Of a DNA stretch of 64,000 bases, positions 15,873-25,339 are shown one piece after another. Position numbers and translations under genes: made by a program. The notes beneath the pieces were generated by a model. The model worked only from the letters and a program-made list of their open reading frames with translations. It ran no database searches and had not been told where the DNA came from. The stretch comes from an uncultured Chryseobacterium sp. (GTDB lineage Bacteria > Bacteroidota > Bacteroidia > Flavobacteriales > Weeksellaceae). The first letter of the stretch is position 1; each line of letters starts with the position of its first letter. Location of the stretch: assembly GCA_913778085.1 (NCBI GenBank), contig CAJYXJ010000013.1, forward strand, positions 1 to 64,000, in the 5' to 3' direction.

Positions 15873-18386
15873 ATGAAAAAAGCCATTTTATCGATTGCTT
15901 TACTGGGTGGGATCTTCTTTTCCACAAATGCAGCGGCACAGACCGAAACTTCGGGCCGGGAAAAAGTATACAGAGCTACTCATACCAAAGTAACGGAGCT
16001 GAAGCACACCAAGCTTAAAGTAAATTTCGATTATCAGAAAGAACAGATGAACGGGGAAGAATGGCTAACCGCCGCTCCTTTTTTCTATCCGACCAACGAA
16101 CTGACGCTGGATGCCAAAGGCATGCTGATTCACGAAGTAGCCCTAGAGGCAAACGGTAAAAAATCTCCTTTAAAGTACGATTATAAAGATGATGTTTTAA
16201 AAATTACACTGGATAAGACCTATCAGAAAAACCAGGATTATACGGTTTACATCAAATACACGGCGCGTCCCAACGAAGTAAAACAGGAGGGAAGTGCAGC
16301 CATCAGCGATGCGAAAGGTCTTTATTTCATCAACGCGCAGGGAACGGATCCCGATAAGCCGACCCAGATCTGGACACAGGGTGAAACGGAATCCTCATCG
16401 GCCTGGTTCCCGACCATCGATAAATCCAACCAGAAAACCACTCAGGAAATCTACATGACGGTTCCTGATAAATACGTTACCCTTTCCAACGGAATTCTCA
16501 AAGATTCCCAGAAAGAGTCAAACGGCCAGAGAACGGATCATTGGGTAATGGATAAAAGGCATTCCACCTATCTTTTCTTCATGGGTGTGGGAGAATATGC
16601 CATCGTGAAAGACAAATGGAAAAACATCCCGGTCGATTACTACATCGAGAAAGAATACGAGCCGTATGCGAAGCAGATCTACGGAAATACACCGGAAATG
16701 ATCGACTTCTTCTCTAAAAAATTAGGCTACGACTATCCGTGGGCAAAATATGCGCAGATCTCAGGAAGAGATTATGTGAGCGGAGCCATGGAAAATACGA
16801 CGGCGACCCTTCATGGAAGCGGTGTTCTGCAGAAGCCGGGGCAGCTGATCGATGAAAATGCGTGGGAAGATACCATCGCGCATGAGCTTTTCCACCATTG
16901 GTTCGGAGACCTGGTAACCGCGGAAAGCTGGAGTAACCTTACGGTAAATGAGTCTTTTGCCAACTATTCCGAATACCTGTGGAACGAATACAAATACGGA
17001 AAAGACCAGGCCGATTATCACCAGATGACCGATGTGAATATGTATCTTCATAATCCAGGGGATTTCAAGAAAGATCTGGTAAGGTTCGATTATGCTTCCC
17101 GTGAAGATGTTTTCGATTTGGTAACCTACCAGAAAGGAGGAGGAATTCTTCATATGCTGAGAAACTATCTGGGCGATGATGCCTTTTTTGCCGGAATGAA
17201 CGATTACCTGAAAACTTACGAATACGGAAACGCTGAGGCCCACCAGTTGAGATTGTCCTTTGAAAAGGTTTCGGGAAGAGACCTGAACTGGTTTTTCAAC
17301 CAGTGGTATTTCGGAAGCGGTAACCCGAAGTTGAAATATTCCTACACCTTCGAGCCGGTGAAAAAACAGGTAGCCGTTATTATCGAGCAAACGCAGGACC
17401 AGCCGTTCCAGTTTCCATTGGCTATCGATGTATACGACAACGGTAAGCCGAAAAGATACAATGTCTGGGTAAATGCAGAGGCAAAAAATACATTTAATTT
17501 TGATGTTTCAAAAAATGCTGACCTGGTCAATATCAATGCAGACGGCATTTTAGTAGCAGAAATTACCAATGCCAAAACCCCTGAACAGAATCTGATGCAG
17601 TTTATGGGTTCAAAAGAATTCAAAAGCAAATATGAGGCACTAAACGGGATTAAAGATCAGGTAGGAAAAAATCCGGCAGCAACAAAGCTATTGGCAGCAG
17701 CAATCAAAGATCCTTTTTTCCGTACAAGAATAAAGGCCTTAAAAATGATGGACCTTTCCAATGCGGAACAATTCAAGGCAATGGGCGCAGAGGTTGAAAA
17801 ACTGGCATCCAACGATCCTAAAACACTGGTACAGGCGGCAGCTATTTCAGCACTGGCAAAAACCAAGGACAAAAAATATCTTCCTGTTTTTGAAAAAGGC
17901 ATGAATGCAGTTTCCAATGCGGTAAGAGGAAGTTCCGTAAGTGCCATTATCGAAGTTGATCCTACGAGAGCCGCTGCACTGGCAGAAAAGATCGATCTGA
18001 AAAACGCTTCAGAGGAGCTTATGGGTAAATTATTGCCGGTTATTGTTAAAAACAAGGTGGCTTCACAGATGGAGAATATTACCCAATTGGTTGCTTTCTA
18101 TCCTTTTATCAAATTTCAGAATCCCGAATTGGGCAAGTCTGCAGAGGAGGGTTATAACTGGATCATGAGTTCGGATAACATGAAAGCTACGGAAAATATT
18201 ACCAAGATGCTGGGACAGGCAAAAGGAGAGATCGGTAACAATCCTCAGGTTAAAATGATGATAAGCCAGATGCTGAAAGACGGATTAAATAAGAAAATGG
18301 AATTGCTCAAACAGAATCCACAAAGTGCTGCCAGCATCAATAGACAGATTGATGCCATTAATAAAGCCATTGAAGACTTCAAATAA
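15873..18386 (+). CDS. M1 family zinc aminopeptidase
   Basis: 837 residues with a signal peptide (AILSIALLGGIFFSTNAAAQ), so periplasmic or secreted. The N-terminal beta-sheet saddle precedes the catalytic domain with GAMEN (304-308) and the zinc site HELFHH (H337, E338, H341) plus E360 in NESFANY, the HExxH-x18-E arrangement of family M1. The C-terminal third (about 560-837) is helical and Lys/Ala-rich with HEAT-like pairs, as in other M1 enzymes. It releases N-terminal residues from peptides. It may work with the exported prolyl oligopeptidase in peptide nutrition. A strong terminator lies 33 bp downstream. Confidence 0.93.
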   Translation: MKKAILSIALLGGIFFSTNAAAQTETSGREKVYRATHTKVTELKHTKLKVNFDYQKEQMNGEEWLTAAPFFYPTNELTLDAKGMLIHEVALEANGKKSPLKYDYKDDVLKITLDKTYQKNQDYTVYIKYTARPNEVKQEGSAAISDAKGLYFINAQGTDPDKPTQIWTQGETESSSAWFPTIDKSNQKTTQEIYMTVPDKYVTLSNGILKDSQKESNGQRTDHWVMDKRHSTYLFFMGVGEYAIVKDKWKNIPVDYYIEKEYEPYAKQIYGNTPEMIDFFSKKLGYDYPWAKYAQISGRDYVSGAMENTTATLHGSGVLQKPGQLIDENAWEDTIAHELFHHWFGDLVTAESWSNLTVNESFANYSEYLWNEYKYGKDQADYHQMTDVNMYLHNPGDFKKDLVRFDYASREDVFDLVTYQKGGGILHMLRNYLGDDAFFAGMNDYLKTYEYGNAEAHQLRLSFEKVSGRDLNWFFNQWYFGSGNPKLKYSYTFEPVKKQVAVIIEQTQDQPFQFPLAIDVYDNGKPKRYNVWVNAEAKNTFNFDVSKNADLVNINADGILVAEITNAKTPEQNLMQFMGSKEFKSKYEALNGIKDQVGKNPAATKLLAAAIKDPFFRTRIKALKMMDLSNAEQFKAMGAEVEKLASNDPKTLVQAAAISALAKTKDKKYLPVFEKGMNAVSNAVRGSSVSAIIEVDPTRAAALAEKIDLKNASEELMGKLLPVIVKNKVASQMENITQLVAFYPFIKFQNPELGKSAEEGYNWIMSSDNMKATENITKMLGQAKGEIGNNPQVKMMISQMLKDGLNKKMELLKQNPQSAASINRQIDAINKAIEDFK

Positions 18387-18419
18387 GCTTGCAAGACAAA
18401 ATTTTCACTGAAATATGAT

Positions 18420-18454
18420 AACCGCTATTCCCCATAGCGGTTATTTTTATTTTT
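18420..18454 (+). terminator. Terminator after the M1 peptidase
   Basis: AACCGCTAT (18420-18428), loop TCCCC, ATAGCGGTT (18434-18442), then an AT/T-rich tail. Confidence 0.85.
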
Positions 18455-18519
18455 ACCCATTTTAATTAAAATTAATTTAGTTTTTTAACAAAATATTTGA
18501 TTTATCTGTTTTTTTACCG

Positions 18520-18800
18520 TATTTTCGCTGTCAAATTAATACCGATAATCATTCAGTAAATACGGTTTGTCACACAGACTAATTTAGATTAAATGTATGA
18601 TCATCACAGGTATACTTGCCATTCACAATTACAGTACTTCATTTAAATTTTATAGCTGATGATCAATAAGATCTGCATACAAAAAATATTAAGTACAGGA
18701 AGGGTTATGGAAAAATTATTTTTTTTGATTTATAGCTGAACACAAATTTAATTAATAATTTACACCTTGGACATCTCTATTATTGAGATGTCCTTTTGAT
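18520..18800 (+). ncRNA. Candidate small RNA: non-coding segment with its own terminator
   Basis: The 18455-18931 gap holds no credible gene. GGACATCTC (18769-18777), loop TATTATT and GAGATGTCC (18785-18793), followed by TTTTGATTT, form a perfect 9-bp terminator more than 380 bp beyond the previous gene and its own terminator. TTTG (about 18496) and TATTTTCG (about 18520), one mismatch from TAnnTTTG, could start a transcript of about 270 nt. The string TTTATAGCTGA occurs twice (about 18648 and 18730). Very short ORFs of 10-20 codons end at these copies but lack support. The rest is low-complexity AT-rich sequence. Confidence 0.3.
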
Positions 18801-18931
18801 TTAACCCATATAGATATTTTTGAATCAAATTCATTTATTTCACCTAATATTCAATAAAAAAGAATAATCAGATAAAAATCATATATGATTAAACGTTTAC
18901 ATTTTTTAAATTCGTATTAAAATAAATAAAT

Positions 18932-20260
18932 ATGACTTTTGGAATCGAGGCGGCAAGTTACCATGTGCCTTCATTATATCTTGAAATTAAAGAGCTGGCG
19001 GAAAAAAGAGGAATCGAACCGGCAAAACTGGAAAAAGGTCTTGGTCTTCACAGAATGGGCTTTCCCGACGTACATGAAGATGCGGCCACATTCGCGGCGG
19101 AAGCTTTGCTCAAACTGATCAGGGATTACAATCTTGATCCGAAAGAAATAGCAAGAATTTATCTGGGAACCGAAAGTGCTCTGGATGCGGCCAAGCCTAC
19201 TGCATCTTATGCTATGCAAATGGTGGAGGAAGTCTTGGAACCGGAATTCGGCAAGAGGGCTTTTGTGAACTGCGATGTAGTAGATATGACGTTTGCGTGC
19301 ATCGGTGCTGTAGATGCGCTTCATAATTCACTGGATTTTGTGCGGGCAAATCCGGATAAAAAAGCAGTAGTCATTGCGAGTGATTACGCGAAATATGAAT
19401 TGGCGTCGTCCGGAGAATATACGCAGGGCGGTGGGGCAGTCGCCGTATTGGTTTCTTCAAAGCCGGATCTTCTGGAAATCGAAAACAGCTGGGGCGTGGC
19501 TACAGAAAGCGTTTTTGACTTCTTTAAACCGCGTCGGCATTTTCAAAAGGGAGATTTAGACGGAGCCCCCGAAAGTTTCCCGGATAAAATCGAAATTTTT
19601 ACCGATGAACCGGTTTTTGACGGGCAGTACTCCAATCAGTGTTATCAGGACCGGATCAGGGAAGCCTATTATCATTATAAAGAGATCACAGGCAAGGAAA
19701 AGCCTTTTGAAAACTGGAAATACCTCATTTTCCACCTTCCGTATGCGTTTCATGGAAAGCGGGTATTCACAGAAATTTACAGCCTTGAGAACGGATTATC
19801 GTACGAAACGCCTGAAGAACAGAAAGCTGTGGCAAAATCAGAAGAATACATTGCGTTTATCAATGAAAAAATTGAAAAATCGCAAAGGGCATCTTCCGAA
19901 ATCGGGAATATGTACACTGCTTCTATTTTCATGGCTTTGCTTTCCGCTTTACAGACTTCATTTAATGAAAATGAAGAACTGGCAGGACAGGAGGTCGGAT
20001 TTTTAGGTTACGGAAGCGGTTCCAAATCCAAAGTCTTCGCCGGAAAAATTTCAAACAACTGGAAAAAGGTTGCTGGAAAGTGGAATATTTTTAAAGGACT
20101 GGAAAACCGGACGGCTATTGATTTCGATACTTATGAAAAGCTTCACCGGAAACAACTGGAAACATCCGTCAACGCAAATTATAAAGGTTTCGGACTTAAA
20201 TCCGTAGAACTCGAGAACCCGGTGCTAAAAGGGGCGAGATTTTACGGTTTTCAGAAATAA
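18932..20260 (+). CDS. mvaS: Hydroxymethylglutaryl-CoA synthase
   Basis: 442 residues with the thiolase/HMG-CoA synthase fold. It condenses acetyl-CoA with acetoacetyl-CoA to HMG-CoA, the first committed mevalonate-pathway step, which Flavobacteriia use for isoprenoids. The catalytic Cys is C123 in DMTFACIGAVDAL, and the catalytic His lies in IFHLPYAFHGK. The motif GYGSGSKSKVF is near the C-terminus. The length fits bacterial and archaeal HMGCS (about 390-450). The gene is monocistronic, with a terminator just after the stop. Confidence 0.92.
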   Translation: MTFGIEAASYHVPSLYLEIKELAEKRGIEPAKLEKGLGLHRMGFPDVHEDAATFAAEALLKLIRDYNLDPKEIARIYLGTESALDAAKPTASYAMQMVEEVLEPEFGKRAFVNCDVVDMTFACIGAVDALHNSLDFVRANPDKKAVVIASDYAKYELASSGEYTQGGGAVAVLVSSKPDLLEIENSWGVATESVFDFFKPRRHFQKGDLDGAPESFPDKIEIFTDEPVFDGQYSNQCYQDRIREAYYHYKEITGKEKPFENWKYLIFHLPYAFHGKRVFTEIYSLENGLSYETPEEQKAVAKSEEYIAFINEKIEKSQRASSEIGNMYTASIFMALLSALQTSFNENEELAGQEVGFLGYGSGSKSKVFAGKISNNWKKVAGKWNIFKGLENRTAIDFDTYEKLHRKQLETSVNANYKGFGLKSVELENPVLKGARFYGFQK

Positions 20261-20281
20261 AATCAGCTTTAATACAACCTC

Positions 20282-20313
20282 AACCGGAATTTCAATGAGT
20301 TCCGGTTTTTTTT
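20282..20313 (+). terminator. Terminator after mvaS
   Basis: AACCGGAA ... TTCCGGTT stem with a run of Ts. The following 262 bp up to the esterase pseudogene shows nothing recognisable. Confidence 0.8.
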
Positions 20314-20575
20314 ATTTAAACAAATTCTAACTTTATAATCAAAGTTACTGTCTTTTGTGACTTTTGGCTTTGTCGCATCTTCGATCGTGAATAGTTTTTA
20401 GATCACATCAAATTCGTCTAAATCATTGTAAGATAAACAAATGAGGTAGGAGATCTGAATCTGGTCACTGAAAGATCTTTGATTTTTCATGTGTTATGAA
20501 CTCTTTCCAAAACTTCATACTTCATCTTACATAGCGCATGTATTAAATCTGCTTCATATTAAAGCATAGCTTGAA

Positions 20576-21504
20576 TTATTTTTTCCAGAATCCGTTGCGC
20601 TGTGCCCAGCTCTTAAAGAGATTCGGCCACTGAACAACCTCACTTCCCGGTTTCCCTAAACCCCAGCCATGTCCGCCAGTCTTGAAAATATACATTTCCA
20701 CAGGAACGGCTGCCTTTTTTAAAGCGGCCTCCATAAGATAGCTGTTCGCTACAGGGGAAATAGGATCGTCGGCAGCATGCACCAGGAAAGCAGGCGGCGT
20801 ATCTTTGGTTACCTGTTTTTCCACAGAGAAATCGGTTTCTTCCTTAAGGGTAGGATGGTTTCCTAAAATACTTTTCAGGGAATGTGTCTTATTATTAGGC
20901 GGAAGCATGGAAATAACAGGATAAACAAGCCCCATAAAATCGGGCCTTGAAGATAATGAATCGGTGGGATCCTCCGGTTCGTAGAATTTCTTATTATAGA
21001 GAGTCGCGGTAATTCCTGCCAGATGCCCGCCTGCGGAAAAACCTAAAACCCCGACTTTATGAGGATCAATTCCGTATTTGTCTGCGAGGCTTCTGATCAG
21101 TCTTACAGCACGTTGTGCATCTTCAAAAGGAACATCGGTTGTGGGCCAGCCCTCCTGCGGAAGCCTGTAAATAAGCTCGAATGCAGTAATACCTTGCGAT
21201 TGCAGCCAGCGGGCAGCGGGAGTGCTCTCTTTTCCCAGTTCGATATGGGCATACCGCCGCCGCTTATTACCAGAATAGCTGTTCCGTTAGAATGTTCAGG
21301 CCGGTGGACGATCAGTCTGGGTATCGAAACGCCGGTAACAGAACCTTTACTGCTGATGATCTCGGAACCTCTGGATCCGCCATGATCAGGTATATTGCCA
21401 TTCCATAAATCAATTGATTCCAGATTCCTTGATAAACTAAAATTCTGTCCATAAGAATGGCTGAACGTCAGAAAAATTAGTGCAAAAACAATAATTTGTC
21501 TCAT
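20576..21504 (-). pseudogene. Alpha/beta hydrolase (xylan-esterase-like) broken by a 1-bp deletion
   Basis: An N-terminal signal peptide (MRQIIVFALIFLTFSHSYGQ) and the oxyanion region AILVISGGG read in one frame down to about 21253. The family sequence then continues in the next frame (YAHIELGKESTPAARWLQ, TAFELIYRLPQEGW, nucleophile motif GFSAGGH, DDPISP, GGHGWG) to TAA at 20576. Adding one G in the GGCGGCGG run restores a single protein of about 309 residues with Ser-Asp-His triad positions. The family is acetyl-esterase/BD-FAE-like. The AraC-family gene upstream overlaps its start (ATGA at 21501-21504), so they are one operon. It is either decayed or a sequencing error. Confidence 0.85.
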
Positions 21505-22424
21505 TCAAAGAAAATCGTTTTATCCTGAAAGCTTTTTGGGGTAACGCCTACCAGTTGCTTAAAAACCCGGGTGAAATAATTCGTATCTGAAAATCCGGTC
21601 TGGAAAGCGGTTTCCTTAATGCTGTTGCGGCTGGCCAAAAGCTCTTTTGCCCTGCTGATTCTTTCCTGGAGGATAAAATCGTTCGGCGAAGTACCCAGCT
21701 CCTCCTTAAACATTTTAAAAAAATTCGATTTACTGACGTAAGCCATTTTGGCAATGCTTTCCACCGATAGCTTCTGATGCAGGTTCTTCTTAATATAATC
21801 CACCACGAATCCGATCCTGGATTTATTTTTGGCTATATTCTTTTCCACAATCCCTCTTCCCTGGGTCTGCATCAGCCGGATCAACAGCTCTTTCAGCGCA
21901 AAATCCGCCATAATATCCTTTTGGGAATTGTCATCCATCGCAATTCTCATAATATTATTGGTAGCAGAAGCAAGAGAGGTGTTGTTGAAAAGATAATACT
22001 CATCCAGTTCAATATTCCAGTGGGAAGTTTCGTCGGCTTTCGGGAGATGGTAGTTGAGATAGTTCAGAGAGTCTTCAATAAATTCAGCATTAAGGCTCAG
22101 CGAAATACACTGGGTAGGGGTTTCATCGGCCTCCGGAAAATCGATCACCATGGTTTCTCCCGGTGAGACCAGGACGCTTTCTCCGGGGAAATAATCAAAA
22201 TACCCGCTCTTTTCATCCAGTTTCATGTGTTTTTTACCCCGGAGCATGGCAGTGAAAGCGATCGTTTCAAAATGCAGTTTCACCCCGAAAGCAGCCTGGT
22301 GAGTTTCATAAATACTGAACTCGCAGTTGTTTAGATTGAAGATGGTCCGATTTTCAACCAGGCTTGTCAGCTGGTTTTCCTTTTGCAATGCAGGAGTTTC
22401 TAATAAAATCTTGTTACTGTTCAT
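21501..22424 (-). CDS. AraC-family transcription regulator
   Basis: 307 residues. The N-terminal ~180 residues form a cupin-type sensor domain of the AraC_N kind (AMLRGKKHMKLDEKSG, YFPGESVLVSPGETMVIDFP). The C-terminal ~100 residues carry two helix-turn-helix motifs (KLSVESIAKMAYVSKSNFFK and SIKETAFQTGFSDTNYFTRV) ending in VGVTPKSF. It diverges from aldehyde dehydrogenase, and repeated TGTACGATT sites lie between them, so it probably controls that gene and its own operon. It overlaps the broken esterase gene. AraC_N proteins next to aldehyde dehydrogenases commonly respond to aldehydes or alcohols. Confidence 0.88.
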   Translation of the reverse strand: MNSNKILLETPALQKENQLTSLVENRTIFNLNNCEFSIYETHQAAFGVKLHFETIAFTAMLRGKKHMKLDEKSGYFDYFPGESVLVSPGETMVIDFPEADETPTQCISLSLNAEFIEDSLNYLNYHLPKADETSHWNIELDEYYLFNNTSLASATNNIMRIAMDDNSQKDIMADFALKELLIRLMQTQGRGIVEKNIAKNKSRIGFVVDYIKKNLHQKLSVESIAKMAYVSKSNFFKMFKEELGTSPNDFILQERISRAKELLASRNSIKETAFQTGFSDTNYFTRVFKQLVGVTPKSFQDKTIFFE

Positions 22425-22452
22425 CTCTCAACATTTTTTATGCCTGTTTACT

Positions 22453-22460
22453 CAAATATA
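22453..22460 (-). promoter_or_regulatory. -7 box of the AraC-family regulator
   Basis: CAAATATA on the plus strand is TATATTTG on the minus strand, a perfect TAnnTTTG, 28 bp before the ATG at 22424. Confidence 0.6.
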
Positions 22461-22511
22461 GAAAATATCTGCTGATCAATTTGTTAAGGAAACTATAAAA
22501 AATAAATGCCG

Positions 22512-22605
22512 TGTACGATTTTGAAGTTTTTTTGTACGATTATGCTATGCAAATCGTAGAGGGAAGTGTAATTTGGTGCATATAAAAATTAAAAATTGTA
22601 CGAAT
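22512..22605 (+). promoter_or_regulatory. Repeated TGTACGATT sites in the araC/aldehyde dehydrogenase intergenic region
   Basis: TGTACGATT at 22512-22520 and 22533-22541 (21 bp apart, same orientation), an inverted half AATCGTA at 22552-22558, and a close variant TGTACGAAT at 22597-22605 next to the ATG. Direct repeats two helical turns apart are typical AraC-family operators. The divergent regulator is the obvious ligand. Confidence 0.6.
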
Positions 22606-22606
22606 T

Positions 22607-24136
22607 ATGAGCACTACAACACAACAGCAGCCGGAAACGGTATTGCAATGGCCGGAATTTAAAAACCGGTATGATAATTATATCAACGGACAGTTCACTG
22701 CACCTGCAAACGGAAAGTATTTCGACGTGGTTTCCCCGGTAACCGGTAAGAACTTTACCCAGGCGGCCCATTCTTCCAAAGAAGACCTTGAGCTGGCCGT
22801 CAATGCTGCCGAAAAAGCTTTTGAAACCTGGAAAAATACTTCCTCAACCGAAAGAAGCATCATCTTGAATAAAATTGCCGACCGGATCGAGCAGAACCTG
22901 GAATACATGGCCACCGTGGAAACCATCGACAACGGGAAAGCCGTAAGGGAAACACTGGCAGCCGATATTCCGCTGGCAATTGACCATTTCCGGTATTTTG
23001 CCTCCGTCATCAGGGCGGAAGAAGGTTCTCATAACGAACTGGACAAAGATACCGTTTCCCTGATCGTTCACGAACCGCTGGGCGTTATCGCACAGATTAT
23101 CCCATGGAATTTCCCGATCTTAATGGCGGTATGGAAACTGGCTCCGGCACTGGCTGCAGGAAACTGTGTAGTTTTAAAACCGGCAGAAAGTACTCCGGTT
23201 TCCATCATGGTACTGATGGAGTTAATTGGTGACCTGCTGCCTCCTGGCGTTGTCAACATTGTGAACGGCTTCGGTGCAGAACTCGGAAGGGCTCTGGTAA
23301 CCAACCCGAAAGTAAATAAAGCGGCATTTACCGGTTCTACGGCAACAGGCCGTCTGGTGATGCAGTATGCTACGGAGAATATTATCCCGGTAACACTGGA
23401 ATTGGGTGGGAAATCCCCGAACGTTTTCTTCAGTTCCGTCATGGAGGCCGACGACGAATTCTTAGATAAAGCCATTGAAGGAGCCGTACTCTTTGCTTTA
23501 AACCAGGGTGAAATATGTACCTGTCCGTCAAGATTGCTGGTGCAGGAAGATATCGCCGATGCTTTCATCGCCAAGGTGATCGAAAGGGTAAAAGCCATTA
23601 AAGTCGGAAACCCGCTGGACAAAACCGTGATGATGGGCGCGCAAGCCTCACAGATCCAGAAAGATAAAATCCTTTCCTACATTAAATTAGGAAAAGAAGA
23701 AGGCGCCGAAGTACTTGTCGGCGGTGATGTGAACAATGTAGGCGAAGGACTGGAAGAAGGATATTATATCCAGCCTACCATTTTCAAAGGAACAAACCGG
23801 ATGAGGATCTTCCAGGAAGAAATTTTCGGGCCTGTACTCGCTTTCACCACCTTTAAGGATGAGGAGGAAGCCGTGAAAATTGCCAACGATACCATCTACG
23901 GGCTTGGCGCAGGAGTCTGGACCAGGGATGCGCACCAGCTGTACAACGTTCCGCGTCAGATCCAGGCGGGTAGGGTATGGGTCAACCAATACCATTCTTA
24001 TCCGGCAGGAGCTCCTTTCGGGGGATACAAGCAGTCGGGAATCGGGCGTGAGAACCACAAGATGATGCTCGACCATTACCGTCAGACCAAAAACATGCTG
24101 ATCTCCTACAACAAGAACAAACTCGGTTTCTTTTAA
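22607..24136 (+). CDS. NAD-dependent aldehyde dehydrogenase (acetaldehyde type)
   Basis: 509 residues, the full length for the ExaC/AldB group. It oxidises aldehydes, probably acetaldehyde, to carboxylates with NAD(P)+. Visible motifs are the nucleotide-binding [30 protein letters not shown], general base E265 in LELGGKSPN and catalytic C304 in [11 protein letters not shown], followed by the [10 protein letters not shown] and [13 protein letters not shown] blocks. A DUF779 protein gene follows on the same strand, a pairing known for acetaldehyde dehydrogenases. The divergent AraC gene and its direct repeats suggest aldehyde-responsive control. Confidence 0.93.
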   Translation: MSTTTQQQPETVLQWPEFKNRYDNYINGQFTAPANGKYFDVVSPVTGKNFTQAAHSSKEDLELAVNAAEKAFETWKNTSSTERSIILNKIADRIEQNLEYMATVETIDNGKAVRETLAADIPLAIDHFRYFASVIRAEEGSHNELDKDTVSLIVHEPLGVIAQIIPWNFPILMAVWKLAPALAAGNCVVLKPAESTPVSIMVLMELIGDLLPPGVVNIVNGFGAELGRALVTNPKVNKAAFTGSTATGRLVMQYATENIIPVTLELGGKSPNVFFSSVMEADDEFLDKAIEGAVLFALNQGEICTCPSRLLVQEDIADAFIAKVIERVKAIKVGNPLDKTVMMGAQASQIQKDKILSYIKLGKEEGAEVLVGGDVNNVGEGLEEGYYIQPTIFKGTNRMRIFQEEIFGPVLAFTTFKDEEEAVKIANDTIYGLGAGVWTRDAHQLYNVPRQIQAGRVWVNQYHSYPAGAPFGGYKQSGIGRENHKMMLDHYRQTKNMLISYNKNKLGFF

Positions 24137-24152
24137 TTTTTAATACATGATG

Positions 24153-24250
24153 GCGTGTCCGTTTCCCCGTCTTGCAACGGGGAAACGGTCGGGCTATCCA
24201 GGGCTCCACTTCGTTCCGGTGCTTTGCACGCCGCTTTCAGCGGCCCCTTC
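24153..24250 (+). repeat. GC-rich structured element between aldehyde dehydrogenase and DUF779 genes
   Basis: CCGTTTCCCCGT (24159-24170), loop CTTGCA and ACGGGGAAACGG (24177-24188) form a perfect 12-bp hairpin with no T-run. A second palindromic stretch follows (GCCGCTTTCAGCGGC, about 24230-24245). Its base composition is much richer in G+C than its surroundings, which fits an inserted repeat of the palindromic dispersed kind. It lies in the 245-bp space between two functionally linked genes. Confidence 0.6.
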
Positions 24251-24381
24251 CTATCCCTCACGCAAACAACTTTGGCCATTGGCTGAACATTTGGGATACC
24301 TTTCACGATAATGCGGGATTGGTCTTTAAACAGGATATACCCTCTGTGATCAGAATTACTTTATTCTTAAAAAACAAGATT

Positions 24382-24765
24382 ATGCAAAATAAAATACCCA
24401 GGCTCTCTGCTACTGAAAAAGCGTTGGAAGTTATCTGGGAACTGGAGAAACAATACGGCGACCTGATGTTCTACCAGGCCGGAGGATGCTGTGAAGGTAC
24501 CCAGCCGCAGTGTTTTGAGAAAGGCGGATTTTTCCCGAGAATGAACGATGCCATGATCGGAACCATCCACAACCACGAGTTCTGGATCGACCGCGACCTT
24601 TTCGAATACTGGCAATATTCCCATTTTACCTTAGACGTCACCGACGGCTTCGGCCCCGGCGGATTTTCACTGGAAACCCCTTTGGGAAAAACGTTCAAGG
24701 TCATCTACAGGCTCTTCACCCCGGAAGAATTCAAAAACCTGGAGCCGGTGAAACGGAGCGAATGA
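24382..24765 (+). CDS. DUF779 family protein
   Basis: 127 residues from ATG 24382; the open frame further upstream runs through the GC-rich repeat and is not coding. The sequence has the DUF779 features AGGCCEGTQPQCF (three Cys), IHNHEFWIDRDLFEYW and FGPGGFSLETPLGK. It is encoded after an ExaC-type aldehyde dehydrogenase, the usual genomic context of DUF779. The biochemical role is not established; the conserved Cys and His could bind metal. It is cytoplasmic. Confidence 0.85.
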   Translation: MQNKIPRLSATEKALEVIWELEKQYGDLMFYQAGGCCEGTQPQCFEKGGFFPRMNDAMIGTIHNHEFWIDRDLFEYWQYSHFTLDVTDGFGPGGFSLETPLGKTFKVIYRLFTPEEFKNLEPVKRSE

Positions 24766-24766
24766 T

Positions 24767-25339
24767 TTATTCGATACTCTTAAACCGGTTATTTTTCCGT
24801 AAAATAAAATGCAGTTCTCTTTCAAAATCATACCTGTCTTTTTTCAGGCTTCGTTTTAGTTTAAAATAAAGGATCATTATTACAATAAAAGGTAAAACAG
24901 CAAAAATGAAATTGCTGTTTTCTTTCATAAGATCCAGACCGATAAGCGTACTTGTCAGGAACACAAAAAGTAAGGCAAATAAGTGATGAAAAAAAGGTAT
25001 GAATACTACAGTCACAAGGATTTTATTATTTTCCTCAGCGATTTTTCCTTTGATGAGAACATGTAAAACATGAAAATCAAAAAAATGCAGTCTTCGTTTA
25101 ATCCTAAAGTTATGTTGATTGACCATTCCACGGTATTCAAATCTTGTAGGAATTCCGTTATCAGGAACTAACGACAGAAAGGTCGGATTGGTTTTATAAG
25201 TTATTTTCCTGAGGCTTTTTGTAAAATCAGAAGGATCCATTTCCATACTGAGTACAAGGCTTTCGTAAAGTCCGATGTTTTTGTAAAAAGAAATCATGGC
25301 AAAGTGATAGAAAAAATTTAATACAAAATCAGAGTTCAT
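24767..25339 (-). CDS. Hypothetical membrane protein
   Basis: 190 residues. The N-terminal part is soluble (Phe/Tyr-rich, with PSDFTKSLRKITYKTNPTF). Two membrane helices lie at about 112-135 (VTVVFIPFFHHLFALLFVFL) and 143-160 (FAVLPFIVIMILYF), followed by a basic tail. I do not recognise the family. It overlaps the symporter gene upstream by 4 bases (ATGA), so it is translationally coupled and may be a partner or regulator of the transporter. It converges with the DUF779 gene, with only 1 bp between them. Confidence 0.6.
   Translation of the reverse strand: MNSDFVLNFFYHFAMISFYKNIGLYESLVLSMEMDPSDFTKSLRKITYKTNPTFLSLVPDNGIPTRFEYRGMVNQHNFRIKRRLHFFDFHVLHVLIKGKIAEENNKILVTVVFIPFFHHLFALLFVFLTSTLIGLDLMKENSNFIFAVLPFIVIMILYFKLKRSLKKDRYDFERELHFILRKNNRFKSIE

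Noticed and set aside
18597-18752. Very short ORFs ending in the TTTATAGCTGA copies
   Set aside because: 10-20 codons, no ribosome-binding or conservation evidence; noted only as part of a possible small RNA.
24172-24381. N-terminal extension of the DUF779 frame
   Set aside because: It runs through the GC-rich palindromic repeat and has no family similarity; the ATG at 24382 starts the conserved sequence.
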